Shown piece after piece: positions 42,635 to 51,639 of a stretch of 64,000 bases of DNA. A model generated the notes under the pieces. That model had not been told where the DNA came from. It was given only the letters and a program-made list of their open reading frames with translations, and did no database searches. The DNA is from Nonomuraea sp. SYSU D8015 (GTDB taxonomy: Bacteria; Actinomycetota; Actinomycetes; Streptosporangiales; Streptosporangiaceae). Numbering within the stretch: the stretch's first letter is position 1; every line of letters begins with the position of its first letter. Position numbers and translations under genes: made by a program. The stretch is taken from positions 992,001 through 1,056,000 of the forward strand of contig NZ_VJYI01000001.1 in NCBI RefSeq assembly GCF_008065375.1, read 5' to 3'.

Positions 42635-43258
42635 TCACCAGCGCGGCGAGTTCACGTCGGTCATCAGTGCGGCGAGCTCGGCCTCGCTCCCCCTGCCGCT
42701 CGCCGCGAAGGCGTCGATCACGAGCTGCCGCACCTCGGCGGGCTTGTCCTGGCTGAGCTTGAAGGTGGCGCGCACGTCCGTCACGTCGATCTCGAACGCG
42801 ACCAGGCCGGGCAGGATGCGGCGCGCGTAGTCCATCGAGGGCCCCATGTCCCACCCGGGGTCGAGCGCGGCCACCGTGGCCTCGATCGCCTCCAGCATCG
42901 CGGCGGGGTCGTCGAGGATCCGCAGCCGGCCGCTGACGTGCACGGTCGCGTAGTTCCACGTCGGCGCGGCCGGCGTCACGCCGTACGTCACGGGGGAGAC
43001 GTAGCCGTGCGGCCCCGTGAAGATGACCAGGACCGACGGGGACTCCAGCAGGCCGCGCCAGTGCGCGTTGGTCCGCGCCATGTGCCCGTAGAGCACGTCG
43101 AGCGGCGCGCCGTCAGGCCCCGGCCGGGGGATCACCAGCGCGTGTGTCGCCATCGGGGCGTCGCCCACGGTGCTCGTCAGGATGGCGAACGGGTTCTCGC
43201 GGATCAGCCGGTCGATCCTGGCAGGGCTGTCGGGACGGAAGGCGGGCGGGTTCCACAC
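42635..43258 (-). CDS. PaiB-family FMN-binding regulator-like protein, 207 aa
   Basis: Split-barrel flavin-binding fold of the PaiB type. Family hallmarks are WNPPAFRPDSPARIDRLI at the start, YGHMARTNAHW, FTGPHGYVSPVTYG, PTWNYATVHVSG and the C-terminal KLSQDKP. GTG 43258 lies 6 bases after AAGGGAG. PaiB in Bacillus represses sporulation and protease genes, but most homologues have no known role and may be flavin reductases or PNPOx-like. It sits between the MocR gene and a promoter with MocR-like repeats, so it may be the MocR target. Confidence 0.85.
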   Translation of the reverse strand: MWNPPAFRPDSPARIDRLIRENPFAILTSTVGDAPMATHALVIPRPGPDGAPLDVLYGHMARTNAHWRGLLESPSVLVIFTGPHGYVSPVTYGVTPAAPTWNYATVHVSGRLRILDDPAAMLEAIEATVAALDPGWDMGPSMDYARRILPGLVAFEIDVTDVRATFKLSQDKPAEVRQLVIDAFAASGRGSEAELAALMTDVNSPRW

Positions 43259-43282
43259 GGACGGCTCCCTTCTCGGAGCACG

Positions 43283-43320
43283 AGTGTATTGATACAGTAA
43301 AGCGAGTGTAACAGTACAGT
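43283..43320. promoter_or_regulatory. Tandem AGTGTA-N4-TACAGT sites, 22-bp period
   Basis: Two 16-base elements (43283-43298 and 43305-43320) share AGTGTA-N4-TACAGT and are offset by 22 bases, two DNA turns. They lie between the divergent PaiB-like and beta-lactamase-fold genes. Paired direct repeats of this kind are typical MocR operators. Confidence 0.6.
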
Positions 43321-43383
43321 TTGGCGCCGTCCCGAGCGGAAGGCCGTATGGTCGAGATCCCGCTGAAGACATCAGGAGGACAC

Positions 43384-44754
43384 GTGGGATCGGCCCCTTC
43401 ACCGCTGAACGCGGACATCGACGAGATCGTGCGGTCCGCACTCGCCGAGCACCGGGTCCCCGGGTGCTCCGTGGCGGTCGCTCACGGCGGCCGCCACTGG
43501 TACGGCGCCTACGGCCTGGCCCGCGTGGATCCTGAGCTGCCGTTCCTTCCCGACACCCGGATCCCGGTGGCCTCGATGACCAAGCCCTTCACCGCCACCG
43601 CCGTCATGGCCCTGGTCGAGGCCGGCGCCGTGGACCTGGACGCGCCGATCAGGCGCTACCTGCCCGACTTCAAGGTCGCCGACGAGGAGGCCGCCGAGAC
43701 GGCGACCGTGCGGCACCTGCTCACCCACCGGGCCGGCTGGCAGGGCGACGAGGCGGAGTCGGTCGACGACCGCGGCGCGGGCGCCCTGGCCGCCCAGGTG
43801 GCGGGCTACGCCGTGCTGCCGCAGACCCTGCCGCCGGGGACGACGTTCTCGTACTGCAACACCGGCCTGGACGTCGCCGGGCGGCTGGCCGAGGTGGTGG
43901 GCGGCGACGCCTTCGAGTCGATCGTCGAGCGGACCATCCTGGAGCCCCTCGGCATGACACACTCGACGTTCTTCGCCGAGCGGGTCGTCTCCGCGCCGGC
44001 CGCCGCGGGCCACGTACGGGAGGACGACGGCACGCTGCGGCCGGTGCAGGACCCGTGGCTGCTCCCGCGCGGCGTCAACCCCGCCGGCGGGCTGATCTCC
44101 TCGGCCCGCGACCAGCTGCGCTGGATGCGCTGGTGGCTCGGCGACCTGGACGTGCCCGGCCCGCTGACCCCGGAGACCCGCGAGCGGATGATCGGCGAGC
44201 TCGTCCCGCTCGGCTCGACCGCCGCCACCGGGCTGGGCTGGCACGCCGACCACCTGCCCGGCGGGATGCGCTCGGTCTCCCACGAGGGCAGCCTGCGCGG
44301 CACGGCCACGGTCTGCCGGTTCGTCCCCGAGGCCGGGCTGGCCGTCGTGGTGCTCACGAACGCCGACGACGGCCAGCTCCTCTTCCGCGCCGTCACCGAC
44401 CGCCTGTTCGCCGAGCTCGCCGGGATCCGCAAACCGGACAGAAAGGTCGACCGGCGCGTGGCGGAGCCGGTGCTGGCGGCCTACCCGGGGGTTTACGAGG
44501 CGACGAACCACAAGCACGAGGGCGCGCGCGTGGAGGTCACGGCCGGCTCCGGCACGCTGCGCCTGCGCGTGTGGGCCCCGCACGTCGAGGACCCCTACGA
44601 CATGAGCGCCGGCCAGGTCGAGGGCGACGAGTTCGCCGTCGTTGACGGGCCCTGGCGGGATGAGCCCCTCACGTTCCTGCGCACGGCCGCCGGCGACCTG
44701 CTCGGGGTGCGCATCGCGGGCCGCGTCCTGCTCCGCGCCGGAGGCCCGTCGTGA
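43384..44754 (+). CDS. Serine hydrolase, beta-lactamase/DD-peptidase (class C-like) family, 456 aa
   Basis: The active-site motifs are complete: S64-M-T-K67 (VASMTKPF), Tyr-Cys-Asn in FSYCNTGLD, and a C-terminal HEG in SVSHEGSLRG. A lipocalin-like C-terminal domain (from about 350) follows. No signal peptide is seen, so it is probably a cytosolic esterase or peptidase, not a true beta-lactamase. GTG 43384 follows AGGAGG by 4 bases; ATG 43348 is an alternative adding 12 residues. Its stop and that of the convergent PaaX gene together form TGATCA. Confidence 0.85.
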   Translation: MGSAPSPLNADIDEIVRSALAEHRVPGCSVAVAHGGRHWYGAYGLARVDPELPFLPDTRIPVASMTKPFTATAVMALVEAGAVDLDAPIRRYLPDFKVADEEAAETATVRHLLTHRAGWQGDEAESVDDRGAGALAAQVAGYAVLPQTLPPGTTFSYCNTGLDVAGRLAEVVGGDAFESIVERTILEPLGMTHSTFFAERVVSAPAAAGHVREDDGTLRPVQDPWLLPRGVNPAGGLISSARDQLRWMRWWLGDLDVPGPLTPETRERMIGELVPLGSTAATGLGWHADHLPGGMRSVSHEGSLRGTATVCRFVPEAGLAVVVLTNADDGQLLFRAVTDRLFAELAGIRKPDRKVDRRVAEPVLAAYPGVYEATNHKHEGARVEVTAGSGTLRLRVWAPHVEDPYDMSAGQVEGDEFAVVDGPWRDEPLTFLRTAAGDLLGVRIAGRVLLRAGGPS

Positions 44755-45624
44755 TCAGGTGCGGGAGGCGGCGTCCTCGTCCATCTGGTCCCACTCGGCC
44801 TGCGCGCGCCGGTGCAGCCGATTGCGCAGGTCGTGGAAGACCGCCGCGGCCCGCGGCCCCGGCCAGTCGTGATCGAGCAGCTCGGCGGGCAGATCGGGAT
44901 CGAGGAACGGGAAGCGCCGCCACTCCTGGATGAGCAGCACCTGGCTGACGAACGCCTCCCGGTTGGTGGTGACCGTCGTCCCCTCGAAGCGTTCGATGAA
45001 GGCGAGGTAGCGCTTCTCCACGTCGTCCAGGTCCCAGGCGGCGCTGATCAGCGTGGCGGTGTCGCCTATGTCCGCGGACGTCCCGGTCCAGGCGTACGCC
45101 CGGTCGCCGAGCTCCAGCTCACGCACCACGTCGCGGACCGCGTCCGCCTTCGACGCCTCCGGGACGACCCACAGGCCCGGAGCGGGTGAGCCCAGCCCCA
45201 GCCAGGTCAGCCTGGTGCGCAGCCGGTGGCGCAGCTGCCGCTGGGTCTCCGGCACCCCGGCGGTCAGGACGAGCCAGCGGCCGTCCCAGTCGTGCGGTTT
45301 GCGCATGAAGCCGTAGATGCGCTCGGTGCCCTCGCGCAGCAGCCGGTCGGCGGACTCGGTGAGGCTCCAGCGCACCCGGCGGCCGTGCCGGGTGGAGGCC
45401 AGCAGCCCCTCGGCCGCGGTGCGGGCCAGGGCCTGACGGGCGGACTTCTCCTCCACGCCGAGCGCACCGAGCGCGGCGACGAGGGTGCCGGTCCAGACCT
45501 CGCCCTGGCGCGGCAGCACGAACTCGCCCAGGACCGTGAGCAGGAGCGAACGAGCGCTGGCGGCCGCCCTGTCACGCTGGCGCTCCGCCACGTCCGCACT
45601 CCCGTCCTTGTCCACGACGTTCAT
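44755..45624 (-). CDS. PaaX family transcriptional regulator, 289 aa
   Basis: PaaX-like regulators have an N-terminal winged helix (LLLTVLGEFVLPRQGEVWTG to LLASTRHGRRVRWSLT) and a C-terminal effector region, seen here as YLAFIERFEG and LIQEWRRFPFLDPDLP. In phenylacetate degradation PaaX represses the paa genes and is relieved by phenylacetyl-CoA. No paa genes are in the window, so the target is elsewhere or local and unknown. ATG 45624 chosen; an in-frame start 33 bases upstream is possible. Confidence 0.9.
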   Translation of the reverse strand: MNVVDKDGSADVAERQRDRAAASARSLLLTVLGEFVLPRQGEVWTGTLVAALGALGVEEKSARQALARTAAEGLLASTRHGRRVRWSLTESADRLLREGTERIYGFMRKPHDWDGRWLVLTAGVPETQRQLRHRLRTRLTWLGLGSPAPGLWVVPEASKADAVRDVVRELELGDRAYAWTGTSADIGDTATLISAAWDLDDVEKRYLAFIERFEGTTVTTNREAFVSQVLLIQEWRRFPFLDPDLPAELLDHDWPGPRAAAVFHDLRNRLHRRAQAEWDQMDEDAASRT

Positions 45625-45682
45625 TCTGCCAGCACGGATGCGCCGCCCATCCGGCACCGCATGCGTCAGAAGAGTCCCGGGC

Positions 45683-46117
45683 TCAGAACGCGAACGCCTC
45701 GCGGACGGCCTGCGCGATCTGCCGCTGCACGGGATCGGCCGACGGGCCGAACATGCGCTCGTCCACCTCCGCCACAGCCTCCTTCGCCCGCTCCAGCAGC
45801 CTGGCGCCCTCCGGCGTGACCTCGATCGTCGAGGCCGACCCGGCCCGGGCGGTGTGGTCGCGGACCAGACCCGCGCCGGCGAGCGCCTTCACCGCCGTGT
45901 GAACGCTCTGCACCGTGGTCCCCGACATCCGCGCCAGGTCGCTGAACGACACCCCCGGCACCACGGCGATGTGGCCGAGCAGCCCGAGCCTGCTGACCGT
46001 GAGATCCAGCGGCGCGAGGGCGGCGTTGAGCTCGGTCTCGATCCGGCGCGCCAGCGTCAGCAGGATGATGGAGGCGCTCGTCACGGGCGGAGCGGGGCGG
46101 TCGTTCTCGATGCTCAC
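45683..46117 (-). CDS. MarR family regulator, 144 aa
   Basis: A small winged-helix protein of normal MarR size. The recognition area is VSFSDLARMSGTTVQSVHTA, the wing is VRDHTARAGSASTIEVTPEG, and the ends are helical for dimerisation. The start is uncertain: GTG 46117 abuts a GGGGAG stretch, with no spacing for normal ribosome binding, but the next in-frame starts would cut into the domain. It follows the glyoxalase-like gene on the same strand by 38 bases and may control it. Confidence 0.85.
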   Translation of the reverse strand: MSIENDRPAPPVTSASIILLTLARRIETELNAALAPLDLTVSRLGLLGHIAVVPGVSFSDLARMSGTTVQSVHTAVKALAGAGLVRDHTARAGSASTIEVTPEGARLLERAKEAVAEVDERMFGPSADPVQRQIAQAVREAFAF

Positions 46118-46155
46118 CTCCCCAGTCTCCCCTACCGCGCCCGCCTTCCCGCCGG

Positions 46156-46542
46156 TCAGCGCGGGTCGCGGCGCAGCGGGTGGCCGGGCGGGACCTGCAC
46201 CAGGACGATGCGACGGCCGTCGGGGTCGGCGATCCACAGCTCGATGAGCCCCCACGGCTCCTCGCGGGCCTCGCGCAGCACCGTGACGCCGGCCGCGCGC
46301 AGGCGTTCCTCTTCACGTGCCACGTCGCGTACCTGCAGCCAGAGCGCCACTCCCGGGCCGCCACCGTCGTCGGAGTGCCCGGACAGCTCCAGGAAGCCCT
46401 GGCCCAGGAAGAACACCACGCCCGGATGGTCCTCGGGCCCGAACTCGCGGTAGACGGCCAGGCCGAGCGTCTCGGCGTAGAAGCGGCGGCTGCGCGCGAG
46501 ATCCCGCGGACGCAGCAGCACGCGGCTGCTCAGCACCTCCAT
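46156..46542 (-). CDS. VOC/glyoxalase-like protein, 128 aa
   Basis: A single VOC domain with paired beta-alpha-beta modules (LLRPRDLARSRRFYAETLGL ... LIELWIADPDGRRIVLVQ). The metal-ligand positions are partly kept (final Glu replaced by Val/Ile pattern), so it may be a binding or resistance protein rather than a metalloenzyme. ATG 46542. Upstream of the MarR gene in the same direction. Confidence 0.85.
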   Translation of the reverse strand: MEVLSSRVLLRPRDLARSRRFYAETLGLAVYREFGPEDHPGVVFFLGQGFLELSGHSDDGGGPGVALWLQVRDVAREEERLRAAGVTVLREAREEPWGLIELWIADPDGRRIVLVQVPPGHPLRRDPR

Positions 46543-46559
46543 GCCGCACCTGTTCCCGG

Positions 46560-47200
46560 CGGGCGGGAGGCTCACGCCCGACCGGCCGCTCGTCCGCGCC
46601 CTGGCCCGGGCCGGTCACCATGGCATCGCGATCGTCCGCGACCCGGCCAAGGCCGATCTGGTGCGCCCTGCGCCACGCCGGCGCCGCGCACCTCCTCGCG
46701 GTCGCGCGGGAGGCCGGCGCGCGCAGGTTCGTCACGCAGTCGCGGATCCTCGGGTACGGCTACCGCGACCGGCCGCTCACCGGGGACGACCCGTTCGGCG
46801 AGCCCGAGGGCGGGTACGCGGACTCCGTGGCAGCCGGCTGCCGCGCCACCGCGCAGCAGGCCTTCCAGGCCGCGGGCGTCGAGGGGATCGCTCTGCGCTA
46901 CGGGTTGTTCTACGGGCCGCGGGCGTTCGGCGACCTGTTCGCCGGCATGACGCGGCGGCGCGTGCCGTACCTGCCGTCCGGAGGCCGTGGCCGCCGCCCA
47001 CGGCACGCCCAGGCCGAGGTCCCGGCCGAGTCCCGGCCGAGGTCCCGGCCGCTGCTGCGGCCGGCCGCGCCCTACCTGGACTGGCTGACGGCCGCCACCT
47101 CGATGCGGGTGTCCAACGCGAGGGCCCGCGACGACCTGGGCTGGACGCCGGCGTACCGGTCGGTCCACGCCCGGCTCACGCGCCGACGCCGCCGATCCCG
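46560..47200 (+). pseudogene. NAD-dependent epimerase/dehydratase-family gene, eroded
   Basis: Pieces of one atypical-SDR protein appear in order but in two frames. From about 46572: LVRALARAGHHGIAIVRDP, the first Rossmann strand without its G-x-x-G-x-x-G. From about 46672 in another frame: HLLAVAREAGARRFVTQS, then ALRYGLFYGPRAF, and the C-terminal SMRVSNARARDDLGWTPAY. The central catalytic Y-x-x-x-K region and cofactor loop are missing. The 3' part is expanded by GTCCCGGCCG repeats near 47018-47050. It is not a working gene. Confidence 0.7.
47018..47050. repeat. GTCCCGGCCG triple repeat
   Basis: Three copies of GTCCCGGCCG separated by 1-2 bases inside the epimerase pseudogene. Simple tandem expansion. 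Confidence 0.6.
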
Positions 47201-47416
47201 CACCCGCGTGACCGCGCGGGCGCCATCGATCCGGCACCCGGGCGACGTGGCCCGGCTTGGGTGGCGCGGCGCACCCGCGCGACTTCCGCCGGCCCTGCCT
47301 GGCCAGGGTGTAGGTACCTCCACCCCGGCGTGCATCTGACTGCATTCTCCGGAGACGGCCGCGCTCCTAGCGTCGAAGGCGCCACATATCCGGACCAGCG
47401 GCAGGGGGAGCAGATC

Positions 47417-49033
47417 ATGAGCAAGGTCACGCGCCGTGGATTCCTCGGCGGGACGGCGGCCCTCGGCGGCGCGGCCGTGACGGCGGGCTTCACCGCGTCG
47501 GCGGCACTCGCGGGGACCTCCGGCGACCCGCCCTTCGGCCCCGTCGTCGTGCGCCCCGGCGACCCGCGCTACGACGACCTCACGGTACGCAGGACGAACC
47601 ACCGCTTCCGCCCGCGGCCCGACTACTTCCACGTGGTCGGCTCCACCGAGCAGGTCGTCGCGGCGGTCGACGAGGCGGTCCGCGCCGGCCGCCGGGTCAC
47701 CGTCCGCAGCGGCGGCCACTGCTACGAGGACTTCGTCGGCGACGGCGCGCAGGTCGTGATCGACATGTGCGAGATGTCGGAGGTGTATTTCGACGAGGAG
47801 CGCGGCGCCTTCGCCGTCGAGGCGGGCGCCACCCTGATGGAGGCGTACCGAACGCTCTACTTGGGCTGGGGCGTCACCATTCCCGGCGGCCAATGCGGGG
47901 GCGTGGCCGCCGGGGGCCACATCGCCGGCGGCGGGTACGGCCCGTTGTCGCGCCGCGACGGCCTCACGGTGGACTACCTGCACGCCGTCGAGGTCGTGGT
48001 GGTCGACCGCGCCGGCCGCGCCCGCGCCGTCGTGGCAACCAGGAACCCGGCCGACCCGAACCACGACCTGTGGTGGGCGCACACGGGCGGGGGCGGCGGC
48101 AACTTCGGGGTCGTCACGCGCTACTGGATGCGGGATCCGAAGGCCAAGGGCGGCGACCCGGCCAGGCTGCTGCCCAGGCCGCCTGCCCAGGTGCTGTCGG
48201 GCGCGGCCTACTGGCCGTGGGACGGCATGACGAAGCAGTCGTTCCGCCGGCTGCTGCGCAATTACGCCGAGTGGCACCAGCGCAACAGCGTTCCGGGAAG
48301 CCCGCAGGCTTCGCTGTGGGGCTCGCTCCTGATCACCGGCCGCAAGGAGGGCGGATCTCAGCCCGGCGGCATCGTCCTGCCCGCCCAGGTCGACGCCGGC
48401 GTCCCCGGAGCCGAGAAGATCCTGCGCGATCACTTCGCCGCCGTGGGGGAGGGCGTCACGCCCGAGGTGGGGGTGACGCCGATCCAGCGCAATCCGTGGT
48501 TCGAGGCGGTGCGGTCGAACTCGCTGGGCGCGGCGGCGGAGTCGGGCCGTTACAAGGGCAAGTCCGCCTACCTGCGCAAGCCGTTCACGGACGAGCAGGC
48601 GGACGTGGCCTTCGACGCGCTCGGGGAGATGACGTCGAACGGTCTCGTCTGGCTCCTGGCGTACGGGGGACGGGTCAACACGGTGCCGTCGGCGGCGACC
48701 GCCACCGTGGAGCGGCGGTCGATCCTGAAGGTGATCCACCTGGTCACCTGGGACGAGGGACAGGACGAGGCCGCGCCCCTGGAGTGGGTGCGCCTGCTCC
48801 ACCAGCGGACGTTCGCGGCCACGGGAGGTGTGCCGGTGCCCGGGGGGAACTGCGGCGGCGCCTACATCAACTACCCGGACGTCGACCATGCCGATCCCGC
48901 CTGGAACACCTCGGGCGTGCCCTGGTCCACGCTGTACTACGGGGACAACTACGCCCGCCTGCAACGGGCGAAGGCCCGCTGGGACCCGCGCGACGTCTTC
49001 CACCACGCCCTGTCGGTCCGCCCACCCACATGA
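47417..49033 (+). CDS. Tat-exported BBE-type FAD oxidoreductase with bicovalent flavin site, 538 aa
   Basis: Berberine-bridge-enzyme-like oxidase. The Tat signal is VTRRGFLGGTAALGG. The FAD domain has RSGGHCYED with H101 and GGQCGGVAAGGHIAGGGYG with C160, the pair that attaches FAD covalently at two positions in oligosaccharide and secondary-metabolite oxidases. A BBE C-terminal segment (NYPDVDHADPAWN and YYGDNYARLQRAKARWDP) closes the protein. ATG 47417 behind GGGGAG. It acts outside the membrane and releases H2O2. No biosynthetic cluster is adjacent, so a sugar or phenolic substrate from the environment is as likely as a metabolite. Confidence 0.9.
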   Translation: MSKVTRRGFLGGTAALGGAAVTAGFTASAALAGTSGDPPFGPVVVRPGDPRYDDLTVRRTNHRFRPRPDYFHVVGSTEQVVAAVDEAVRAGRRVTVRSGGHCYEDFVGDGAQVVIDMCEMSEVYFDEERGAFAVEAGATLMEAYRTLYLGWGVTIPGGQCGGVAAGGHIAGGGYGPLSRRDGLTVDYLHAVEVVVVDRAGRARAVVATRNPADPNHDLWWAHTGGGGGNFGVVTRYWMRDPKAKGGDPARLLPRPPAQVLSGAAYWPWDGMTKQSFRRLLRNYAEWHQRNSVPGSPQASLWGSLLITGRKEGGSQPGGIVLPAQVDAGVPGAEKILRDHFAAVGEGVTPEVGVTPIQRNPWFEAVRSNSLGAAAESGRYKGKSAYLRKPFTDEQADVAFDALGEMTSNGLVWLLAYGGRVNTVPSAATATVERRSILKVIHLVTWDEGQDEAAPLEWVRLLHQRTFAATGGVPVPGGNCGGAYINYPDVDHADPAWNTSGVPWSTLYYGDNYARLQRAKARWDPRDVFHHALSVRPPT

Positions 49034-49808
49034 CCGCCACCCACGCACCGACTTGTGCCGGCAGCCGCCCCGCGCCTCACGGCCACCGGCCCGGGACTAA
49101 CGGCACAGGCCCCGGTCTAACTGCCACCGGCCGCGGCCTGACGGGCCAGCCGGTCCCGGCCTTACGGCCACCGGCATGACCGCTCCAGGTCTCATGGCGA
49201 CCGGCCTCGGGTGACGGCCCTCCGGCGCGGTCACCGGCCACGGCGTAACGGTCGCCAGCCGGCATGACCGCGCTCGGCCCCGCTTGGCGGCCGCGGCCCC
49301 CGGCCGTATGGCACCGCTCCGGCCCGACGGTCGCCGGGAAGTCCGGCCCCGCCTGTCACGGCCGGTCGCTCCTGGCCCATCCGACCTGCCGGCGGCCCGG
49401 TCCGCCTGAGCCCGCGGCGATCTGTCGGTGGCGGGCCCCGCAGGAGCCTGGGCCGTCTGTCGTGGCTGGGTCCGCGAGCTCGGGGCCGGAGCTGTCGGTG
49501 GCCCGCTCTGCGCCAGCCCTGGGCCGTCTGACGGGGGCGCCGGGCTCCGATCCCTGGGCCGTCTGACGGGGGCCGGGGTTCGGTCCCCCGGGCCGTCTGA
49601 CGGGGGCCGGGGTTCGGTCCGCGGATCGTCGGCCGGTGGTCATGGTGGGGCTTCGGACATGTTCATTGCCCAAGCGCTTGCTTCGATCAAGATGCGGTGT
49701 GATTCTTCGATTGGCGATCACGGCCGGCGCCCCAGCGCTCCCCGGGAGGCCGCTTCGTCGCGCCCGTACGCCACGTGAACGCCCCACGACCGAAGGGATT
49801 GGCTCGCC
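49034..49808. repeat. 775-base repeat-rich non-coding spacer
   Basis: From about 49055 to 49340 a GC-rich motif like ACGGCCACCGGCC recurs every 20-30 bases with drift. From 49450 a second family starts: GGGCCGTCTG(A/T)CGG at 49450, 49521, 49556 and 49590, the last three spaced 35 and 34 bases with nearly identical GGGGCCGGGGTTCGGTCC fill. The right end (49660-49800) is AT-richer and probably holds the kstD-like promoter. Long open frames cross it on both strands but have no family signature. Confidence 0.65.
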
Positions 49809-51602
49809 ATGGCCGATGCGACGCAGAACCGTGCAAACCAGACCCCAGAGGGGCCCAGCCGGCGCACGCTGCTCCGCGGGGCCGCCATCGCCGGCGGCGC
49901 GCTGGTGACGGGGGTGACCGGCGCGGGGCTGGGCGGCGCCCCGGCCCGCGCCCAGGTCCAGTACGACGTCGTCGTGGTCGGCGCAGGCGCCGCCGGCATG
50001 ACCGCGGCGCTGACGGCGGCCAAGCGGGGGCTGCGTACCGTCGTCGTGGAGAAGGCGCCGACGTTCGGCGGCTCGGCCGCCCGATCGGGGGCCGGGATCT
50101 GGATCCCGAACAACGAGGTCATCCTCGCCGCCGGAGTCCCGGACACCCCCGCCAAGGCCGCCGCCTACCTCGCCCGCGTCGTCGGCGACACGGTGCCCGT
50201 CGAGCGGCAGCAGGCGTTCCTGAACGCCGGCCCGGCCATGCTCTCGTTCGTGATGCGCAACAGCCCGCTGCGCTTCCGGTTCATGGAGGGCTACTCCGAC
50301 TACTATCCGGAGCTCCCCGGCGGCATGCCGAACGGCCGCTCCGTCGAGCCGGACCAGCTCGACGGCCGCGTCCTCGGCGCGGAGCTGAACCGGCTCAACC
50401 CGGCGTACATCCCCACACCCGCCGGCATGGTCGTCTTCAGCGCCGACTACAAGTGGCTGACCCTCAGCGCCGTCCACCCCAAGGGGATCGAGGTGGCCGC
50501 CGCCTGCCTGTTGCGCGGCACGGAGGCCGCGCTGCGCGGCGAGAAGCCGCTGACCATGGGCCAGGCGCTGGCCGGCGGCCTGCGGGCCGGGCTGCTCTCG
50601 GCGGGCGTGCCGGTGTGGCTGAACACCCCGCTCGTCGACCTGCGTCTCGAGGGCGGCCGCGTGACCGGCGTGGTGGTGTCGAAGAACGGCACGCAGACGC
50701 TGGTCAAGGCGGCCCGCGGGGTCATCGTCGGCTCCGGCGGGTTCGAGCACAGCGCGGCCATGCGGGCCGAGTTCCAGCGCCAGCCCATCGGGACGAGCTG
50801 GACCGTCGGCGCCAAGGAGAACACCGGCGACGGCATCGAGGCGGGCGAGCGCGCCGGCGCGGCGCTGGAGCTCATGGAGGACGCCTGGTGGGGGCCCGCG
50901 ATACCGCTGCCCGGCGAGGCGTACTTCTGCCTGGCCGAGCGCACGCTGCCCGGCTGCATCATGGTGAACGGCAACGGCGTGCGCTTCGTCAACGAGGGCG
51001 CCCCCTACAGCGATGTGGTGCACGTCATGTACGACCGCAACACGCCCGCCGCGCCGCACATCCCCGCCTGGCTGATCGTCGACCAGCAGTACCGCAACAG
51101 GTACCTGTTCAAGGACGTGGCCCCGCTGCTGCCGCTGCCCTCCTCCTGGTACGACAGCGGCGCCGTGCACAAGGCGTGGACCATCGAGCAATTGGCCCAG
51201 CAGATCGGCGTGCCGCAGGCGGCGCTGCGCGGCACGGTCACACGCTTCAACGAGTTCGCGGTGAACGGGAAGGACCTCGACTTCCACCGGGGCGACAGCG
51301 CGTACGACCGCTACTACGCCGACCCGTTCGTCAAGCCGAACCCGTGCCTGGCGCCCTTGTGGCTGCCCCCGTTCTACGCGTTCAAGATCGTACCGGGGGA
51401 TCTCGGGACGAAGGGCGGGATGCTCACGGATTCGCGGGCGCGCGTGCTGCGCGAGGACGGCTCCGTCATCCCGGGCCTGTACGCCGCCGGCAACGCCAGC
51501 GCCGCCGTCATGGGCCACAGCTACGCCGGCGCGGGCTCGACCCTTGGCCCCGCCATGACGTTCGGCTACATCGCCGCCAACGACCTCGCCGGCCCCGCAT
51601 GA
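49809..51602 (+). CDS. Tat-exported 3-ketosteroid 1-dehydrogenase-like flavoprotein (KstD family), 597 aa
   Basis: The N-terminus is a Tat signal, GPSRRTLLRGAAIAGG, with cleavage near ARA-QVQ. FAD binding begins with VVVVGAGAAGMTAALTAAKRG. The C-terminal third follows KstD closely: PGDLGTKGGMLTDSRARVL, GLYAAGNASAAVMG, SYAGAGSTLGPAMTFGY. KstD inserts the 1,2 double bond in 3-ketosteroids. Export is unusual, since steroid ring degradation is cytoplasmic, and no other steroid genes lie nearby; a related extracellular substrate is possible. ATG 49809. Confidence 0.87.
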   Translation: MADATQNRANQTPEGPSRRTLLRGAAIAGGALVTGVTGAGLGGAPARAQVQYDVVVVGAGAAGMTAALTAAKRGLRTVVVEKAPTFGGSAARSGAGIWIPNNEVILAAGVPDTPAKAAAYLARVVGDTVPVERQQAFLNAGPAMLSFVMRNSPLRFRFMEGYSDYYPELPGGMPNGRSVEPDQLDGRVLGAELNRLNPAYIPTPAGMVVFSADYKWLTLSAVHPKGIEVAAACLLRGTEAALRGEKPLTMGQALAGGLRAGLLSAGVPVWLNTPLVDLRLEGGRVTGVVVSKNGTQTLVKAARGVIVGSGGFEHSAAMRAEFQRQPIGTSWTVGAKENTGDGIEAGERAGAALELMEDAWWGPAIPLPGEAYFCLAERTLPGCIMVNGNGVRFVNEGAPYSDVVHVMYDRNTPAAPHIPAWLIVDQQYRNRYLFKDVAPLLPLPSSWYDSGAVHKAWTIEQLAQQIGVPQAALRGTVTRFNEFAVNGKDLDFHRGDSAYDRYYADPFVKPNPCLAPLWLPPFYAFKIVPGDLGTKGGMLTDSRARVLREDGSVIPGLYAAGNASAAVMGHSYAGAGSTLGPAMTFGYIAANDLAGPA

Positions 51603-51639
51603 CCTGTACTGCCCGGCGACCCGCACTCTGGCCAGAGTG

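Noticed and set aside
43384..44754. Calling the serine hydrolase a beta-lactamase resistance gene.
   Set aside because: No signal peptide and a lipocalin-like C-terminal domain; the family is mostly esterases and peptidases.
44752..44757. TGATCA shared by two convergent stop codons.
   Set aside because: A six-base palindrome from abutting TGA stops; it is coincidence of gene packing, not a site.
49450..49620. Regularly spaced repeats that could suggest a CRISPR array.
   Set aside because: Unit and spacer are both repeated, spacing is 34-35 bases with nearly identical fill, and there are no cas genes. This is a tandem minisatellite.
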